A stretch of 64,000 nucleotides of DNA from Gammaproteobacteria bacterium (GTDB lineage Bacteria; Pseudomonadota; Gammaproteobacteria; HK1): positions 1 through 64,000 of the forward strand of contig JAJFJU010000016.1 in the NCBI GenBank assembly GCA_021773645.1. Direction: 5' to 3'. The stretch's first letter is position 1. Every line of letters starts with the position of its first letter. Of the stretch, positions 60,691-64,000 are shown in pieces. The notes beneath the pieces were generated by a model. The model did no database searches and was not told the DNA's origin. It saw nothing but the letters and a program-made list of their open reading frames with translations. A program made the translations under genes and the position numbers.

Positions 60691-61371
60691 GTGAGTACCA
60701 CCCGTTCCTATCGCGGGGTGGGGATGACCTCACAACGCACCCGTAACCGTCTGGTAGAAATCCTCCGTGCTGAGGGCATCGCTGATGCTACGGTGCTGGA
60801 TATCATCTCCGAGGTGCCGCGACATATTTTCGTGGACGAGGCCCTGGCCAGCCGCGCCTACGAAAATAACGCGCTGCCTATCGGTCACGGCCAGACTATC
60901 TCCCAGCCCTATATCGTTGCCCGCATGACCGAGGCCATGATCGCCGGGCGGCACTTGGAAAAGGTGCTGGAGGTGGGCACCGGCTGTGGTTATCAGGCGG
61001 CTGTTTTATCTCAAGTTGCGGATACGGTTTACAGCATTGAACGCTTGCCGGCATTGGCCAGTCGTGCCCGTGAGCGTATGCACGTGTTAGGCATAGGCAA
61101 CGTTCGTATTCGCGAGGGTGATGGTTTTGAGGGCTGGGCCACTCACACGCCCTATGACGGCATCATCGTGGCCGCAGCACCGGCGGAAATTCCTGAAATA
61201 CTCAAACAACAGCTCGCCGACGGCGGTCGCATGCTGATTCCGGTGGGGGAACGGGATATGCAGCGCTTAATGCTGGTGCGCCGTGAGGGTAATGAGTATC
61301 ACGAAGAAGTATTGGAAGAGGTGCGCTTTGTGCCTATGTTGCCTGGCAGTGGTCCCGCGGCAGGTGTTTGA
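60691..61371 (+). CDS. pcm: Protein-L-isoaspartate O-methyltransferase
   Basis: A 226-residue repair methyltransferase for isoaspartyl residues. ALPIGHGQTISQPYIVARM and the SAM motif VLEVGTGCGYQAAVLSQ are clear. The start is GTG 60691; the in-frame ATG at 60724 (MTSQRTRNRL) is an alternative and closer to the usual N-terminus. It lies in the pcm-nlpD-rpoS block, but surE, normally just upstream, is absent here. Confidence 0.93.
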   Translation: MSTTRSYRGVGMTSQRTRNRLVEILRAEGIADATVLDIISEVPRHIFVDEALASRAYENNALPIGHGQTISQPYIVARMTEAMIAGRHLEKVLEVGTGCGYQAAVLSQVADTVYSIERLPALASRARERMHVLGIGNVRIREGDGFEGWATHTPYDGIIVAAAPAEIPEILKQQLADGGRMLIPVGERDMQRLMLVRREGNEYHEEVLEEVRFVPMLPGSGPAAGV

Positions 61372-61380
61372 ACGCTATCA

Positions 61381-62169
61381 ATGAATACCGGGCAAAGCGG
61401 TATTAAACATACGGCGCGAAGCATTATTTCAGTGCGGTATTGGCTCCCCTGTTTGCTCTTTATCAGCCTATTGCTCTCGGCATGTGCTTCCCCTGAATTT
61501 CAAGCGCCCCTTGGACGTGCGCCCCTGGCAGCAAAAAAATCCACATTTCGGCACGTGGTTCGTGGTGGACAGACGCTGTACTCAATCGCCTGGCGCTATC
61601 GTCTCGACTATCGCGATCTGGCACGCTGGAATGCAATTGCTGCGCCCTACACAATTTACCCAGGGCAAAAGCTACGGGTTAACAAGCAAGCCAAGTCATC
61701 CAAGCACCGCACTAAAAGTTCGCCCAGTAAAAAAAGCCGGACAAGGTGGAGCAAGGCCGCAAAAAAACCCACTCGAATTAGCCGAAATAAAGACCCGGGA
61801 TCTCCGGTTCGGCGCTGGAAATGGCCTACGCGTGGTAAGTTGGTTGCGCGTTTTAAGCTGCCGGAAAAGCAGGGCATTAACATTGCCGGGAAATCAGGTC
61901 AGGCGGTGACGGCTGCTGCTGGCGGACGGGTGGTTTATGCTGGAAGTGGACTGCGTGGTTACGGCAAGCTTATTATTATCAAGCATAATAAACGCTACCT
62001 AAGTGCCTACGCACACAATAAAAAATTACTGGTAGCCGAGGGCCAAACGGTGGCCTCGGGGGAGCGGATTGCTCAGATGGGGCGTAGTGGGGCACGGCGT
62101 GTCATGTTGCACTTTGAGGTGCGGCGTGATGGCAAGCCGGTCGATCCCATGCGCTACCTGCCAGGTTAG
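61381..62169 (+). CDS. nlpD: NlpD-like lipoprotein with LysM and degenerate M23 domains
   Basis: A 262-residue lipoprotein. The signal region runs to the lipobox LSAC (lipid Cys36). LysM is at about 58-102 (HVVRGGQTLYSIAWRYRLD), followed by a Lys/Ser-rich linker and a C-terminal M23 fold. The metal site is missing: GINIAGKSG lacks the His and Asp of HxxxD, and MLHFEV has lost one His of HxH. This is as in E. coli NlpD, an activator of the amidase AmiC in cell separation. pcm lies just upstream and rpoS 52 bases downstream; the main rpoS promoter is often inside nlpD. Confidence 0.92.
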   Translation: MNTGQSGIKHTARSIISVRYWLPCLLFISLLLSACASPEFQAPLGRAPLAAKKSTFRHVVRGGQTLYSIAWRYRLDYRDLARWNAIAAPYTIYPGQKLRVNKQAKSSKHRTKSSPSKKSRTRWSKAAKKPTRISRNKDPGSPVRRWKWPTRGKLVARFKLPEKQGINIAGKSGQAVTAAAGGRVVYAGSGLRGYGKLIIIKHNKRYLSAYAHNKKLLVAEGQTVASGERIAQMGRSGARRVMLHFEVRRDGKPVDPMRYLPG

Positions 62170-62221
62170 GAACTTATCGGACGCATAACGTACAAAAATA
62201 AAAACCAGACGGGATGAGTGC

Positions 62222-63139
62222 ATGACTGAAACGGATGAAAAACTGAAATCGGCGGATTCAGCAAAGCCGTTCTCGTTCAAGGCGAGTCTTGATGATATAC
62301 AGCCTAGAGAGCTAGATGCCACCCGCCTATATTTGGGGGAGATTGGCTTTTCTCCGTTGCTGAGCGCCGAGGAAGAGGTGTATTTCTCCCGTCTGCTGCA
62401 AAAGGGCGATGAAGCGGCGCGAAAACGCATGATTGAGAGCAACCTTCGCTTGGTGGTCAAGATTGCGCGGCGTTATATGAATCGCGGCTTGCCGTTGCTC
62501 GATCTCATCGAGGAGGGGAATTTGGGCCTCATTCGTGCGGTAGAGAAATTTGACCCGGAGCGCGGATTTCGCTTTTCGACCTACGCCACTTGGTGGATTC
62601 GCCAGACCATTGAGCGTGGGCTAATGAACCAGACCCGCACTATCCGTCTTCCTATCCACGTGGTTAAGGAGATCAATGTCTATCTACGTGCTGCACGGCA
62701 ATTGGCGCAGTCGCTGGATCGCGAGCCCAGCCCCGAGGATGTGGCGGAAATGCTGGATAAGCCCATCGAGGATGTGAAGAGAATGCTGGGGCTCAACGAA
62801 CGCATAGCCTCGGTTGATTCACCCCGGGGCCCGGGCTCGAACAAGCCCTTGCTTGATTCTATTCCCGACCTCTCTAATCCTGATCCATCAGTACTGCTGC
62901 AGGACCGCGATGTTCAACAGCATGTGGATACCTGGTTGGCTAAGTTGAGCGATAAGCAGCGATCTGTGGTGGTGCGTCGGTTTGGTCTGCATGGGCGCGA
63001 GATCGCGACCTTAGAGCAGGTTGGCAATGAATTGGGGGTGACCCGGGAACGGGTGCGCCAGATTCAGATCGAGGCCCTGCGCCGGTTGCGGGATATCCTC
63101 GAGCGTGAGGGCTTTTCCGGCGAGTGGGCTTTCGAGTAG
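62222..63139 (+). CDS. rpoS: RNA polymerase sigma factor RpoS
   Basis: A 305-residue group 2 sigma factor for stationary phase and general stress. [21 protein letters not shown] (region 1.2), [21 protein letters not shown] and [18 protein letters not shown] (region 2), and the region 4 helix-turn-helix [20 protein letters not shown] are all clear. Length is 25 residues shorter than E. coli RpoS, mostly at the N-terminus. The position behind nlpD is diagnostic. Confidence 0.95.
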   Translation: MTETDEKLKSADSAKPFSFKASLDDIQPRELDATRLYLGEIGFSPLLSAEEEVYFSRLLQKGDEAARKRMIESNLRLVVKIARRYMNRGLPLLDLIEEGNLGLIRAVEKFDPERGFRFSTYATWWIRQTIERGLMNQTRTIRLPIHVVKEINVYLRAARQLAQSLDREPSPEDVAEMLDKPIEDVKRMLGLNERIASVDSPRGPGSNKPLLDSIPDLSNPDPSVLLQDRDVQQHVDTWLAKLSDKQRSVVVRRFGLHGREIATLEQVGNELGVTRERVRQIQIEALRRLRDILEREGFSGEWAFE

Positions 63140-63148
63140 TTGGGGAAG

Positions 63149-63526
63149 CTATTGCTCGATCATTAGCAGGGCTCCGGCTACTCGGCGGCCCTCGGCGGCG
63201 AGGATATTAAAAGTTCGGCAAGCAGCCGCGGTATCCATCACCTCTACCCCCAAACCCCGTGTCAGCAGGGGCGCGAAGATGCCGGGAGCGGGAAAGCGCT
63301 GCTGCTTGCCGGTGCCGAGCAAGACTACTTCGGCGTCCATCTCCAGTAATACGGCCATATTTTCCGCATCAATTTCCTCAAACCGCTGTGGTTGCCAATC
63401 TTCAAGCAGGGTGCGGGGTGTAAGAATCAGGCTGCGTTCGAGCTTTTTTTCTCCTAGGGCGACATAACCGATTCCATAAGCAGTTATGCGGTGGCTTTGA
63501 ATATTTTGTTCCAGGTTTAATTTCAT
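63149..63526 (-). CDS. Mth938-like (DUF498) protein
   Basis: A 125-residue protein of the Mth938/NDUFAF3 fold: TAYGIGYVALGEKKLERSLIL, VVLLGTGKQQRFP, GVEVMDTAAACRTFNIL and GRRVAGALL. Its bacterial function is unknown. ATG 63526 is chosen; the longer frame to 63772 would be read from the palindromic element at 63555-63717 and is rejected. Convergent with rpoS, 9 bases apart. Confidence 0.87.
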   Translation of the reverse strand: MKLNLEQNIQSHRITAYGIGYVALGEKKLERSLILTPRTLLEDWQPQRFEEIDAENMAVLLEMDAEVVLLGTGKQQRFPAPGIFAPLLTRGLGVEVMDTAAACRTFNILAAEGRRVAGALLMIEQ

Positions 63527-63554
63527 CTGTGTGTTGTCGCTGGCGACCCCTCTT

Positions 63555-63717
63555 GGGAGCCCGTCGGATTTAGGCGCTCGTCGCGAGGGAAAGCTATTTT
63601 GAGACAGATTTTTCGGTCGTTTGAGGATAATAGTTATTCTATTAAACGAAAAGGACCGGGAAATATGGTCGAAATGGCTTTTCCGCAGTAGAGCAGTCCT
63701 AAGTTCGACCGGCTCCC
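63555..63717. repeat. MITE-like palindromic element, copy 2
   Basis: The ends GGGAGCCCGTCGG and CCGGCTCCC frame a 163-base element. Read on this strand it matches the reverse complement of 33643-33806 over TTTAGGCGCTCGTCGCGAG, AACGAAAAGGA-CGGGAAATATG and CAGTAGAGCAGTCCTAAG, with a different centre. It separates the Mth938-like gene from adk and may displace or supply their promoters. Confidence 0.85.
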
Positions 63718-63735
63718 TTAGCATTGGCATAATAG

Positions 63736-64000
<265 letters not shown>

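Overview
The window reads as chromosome of a free-living, non-enteric gammaproteobacterium with moderate-to-high GC. The evidence is the gene order thrS-infC-rpmI-rplT-pheST-ihfA-merR, the pcm-nlpD-rpoS block, mltD/methyltransferase/rnhA/dnaQ, and parts of an exosortase A (XrtA)/PEP-CTERM envelope system. A Chromatiales- or Acidiferrobacterales-like environmental lineage is a guess from gene content, not a result. I see no prophage, transposase, CRISPR array or plasmid function.

Region 1 (1-18.8 kb) is envelope and exopolysaccharide biology. A minus-strand operon encodes an XrtA-type asparagine-synthase-like amidotransferase, a family 2 glycosyltransferase and a FemAB-like protein, joined by 4-base overlaps. 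Opposite it lie a UDP-GlcNAc 2-epimerase, a secreted trypsin-like protease and a fused ATP-sulfurylase/APS-kinase whose sulfurylase half has lost signature residues. Then come galE, the large TPR lipoprotein PrsT, a membrane protein with four 23-residue repeats, a tandem PilZ protein, a frameshifted alcohol dehydrogenase and two divergent PEP-CTERM genes. One of these is a 57-codon gene that is almost only a signal peptide plus a sorting tail. Each PEP-CTERM gene has a good sigma-54 type -24/-12 element. The exosortase itself is not in the window.

Region 2 (18.9-31.7 kb) is housekeeping: tRNA-Asn, an aspartate-type aminotransferase, uvrB, tRNA-Val, then the translation block. infC starts at ATC, and a possible Phe-rich leader peptide with a terminator precedes pheS. 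ihfA, a MerR regulator, a palindromic repeat, tRNA-Pro, a gene split by an in-frame amber codon, and a rhodanese-MoeB fusion follow.

Region 3 (31.8-43.1 kb) holds two multi-domain PP2C phosphatase/HATPase proteins (one with a receiver domain, one with GAF), an MscS channel and a STAS protein. The STAS gene overlaps an MlaE-MlaF-MlaD-lipoprotein lipid transporter. This layout suggests partner-switching control of a lipid ABC transporter. A DUF3307 protein, an M17 aminopeptidase and an FHA protein follow on the minus strand.

Region 4 (43.1-64 kb) carries metH, an HNH nuclease, fabI, a Ser/Thr kinase fused to a cyclic-nucleotide-type domain, mltD, a methyltransferase, rnhA, dnaQ, grxD, an N-acetylglutaminylglutamine-type amidotransferase, sodB, argD-argF, a lone FbpC-like ATPase, pcm-nlpD-rpoS, a Mth938-like protein and the start of adk. 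Several dispersed palindromic repeats sit between genes. Two copies of one roughly 160-base MITE-like element lie 30 kb apart in opposite orientation.
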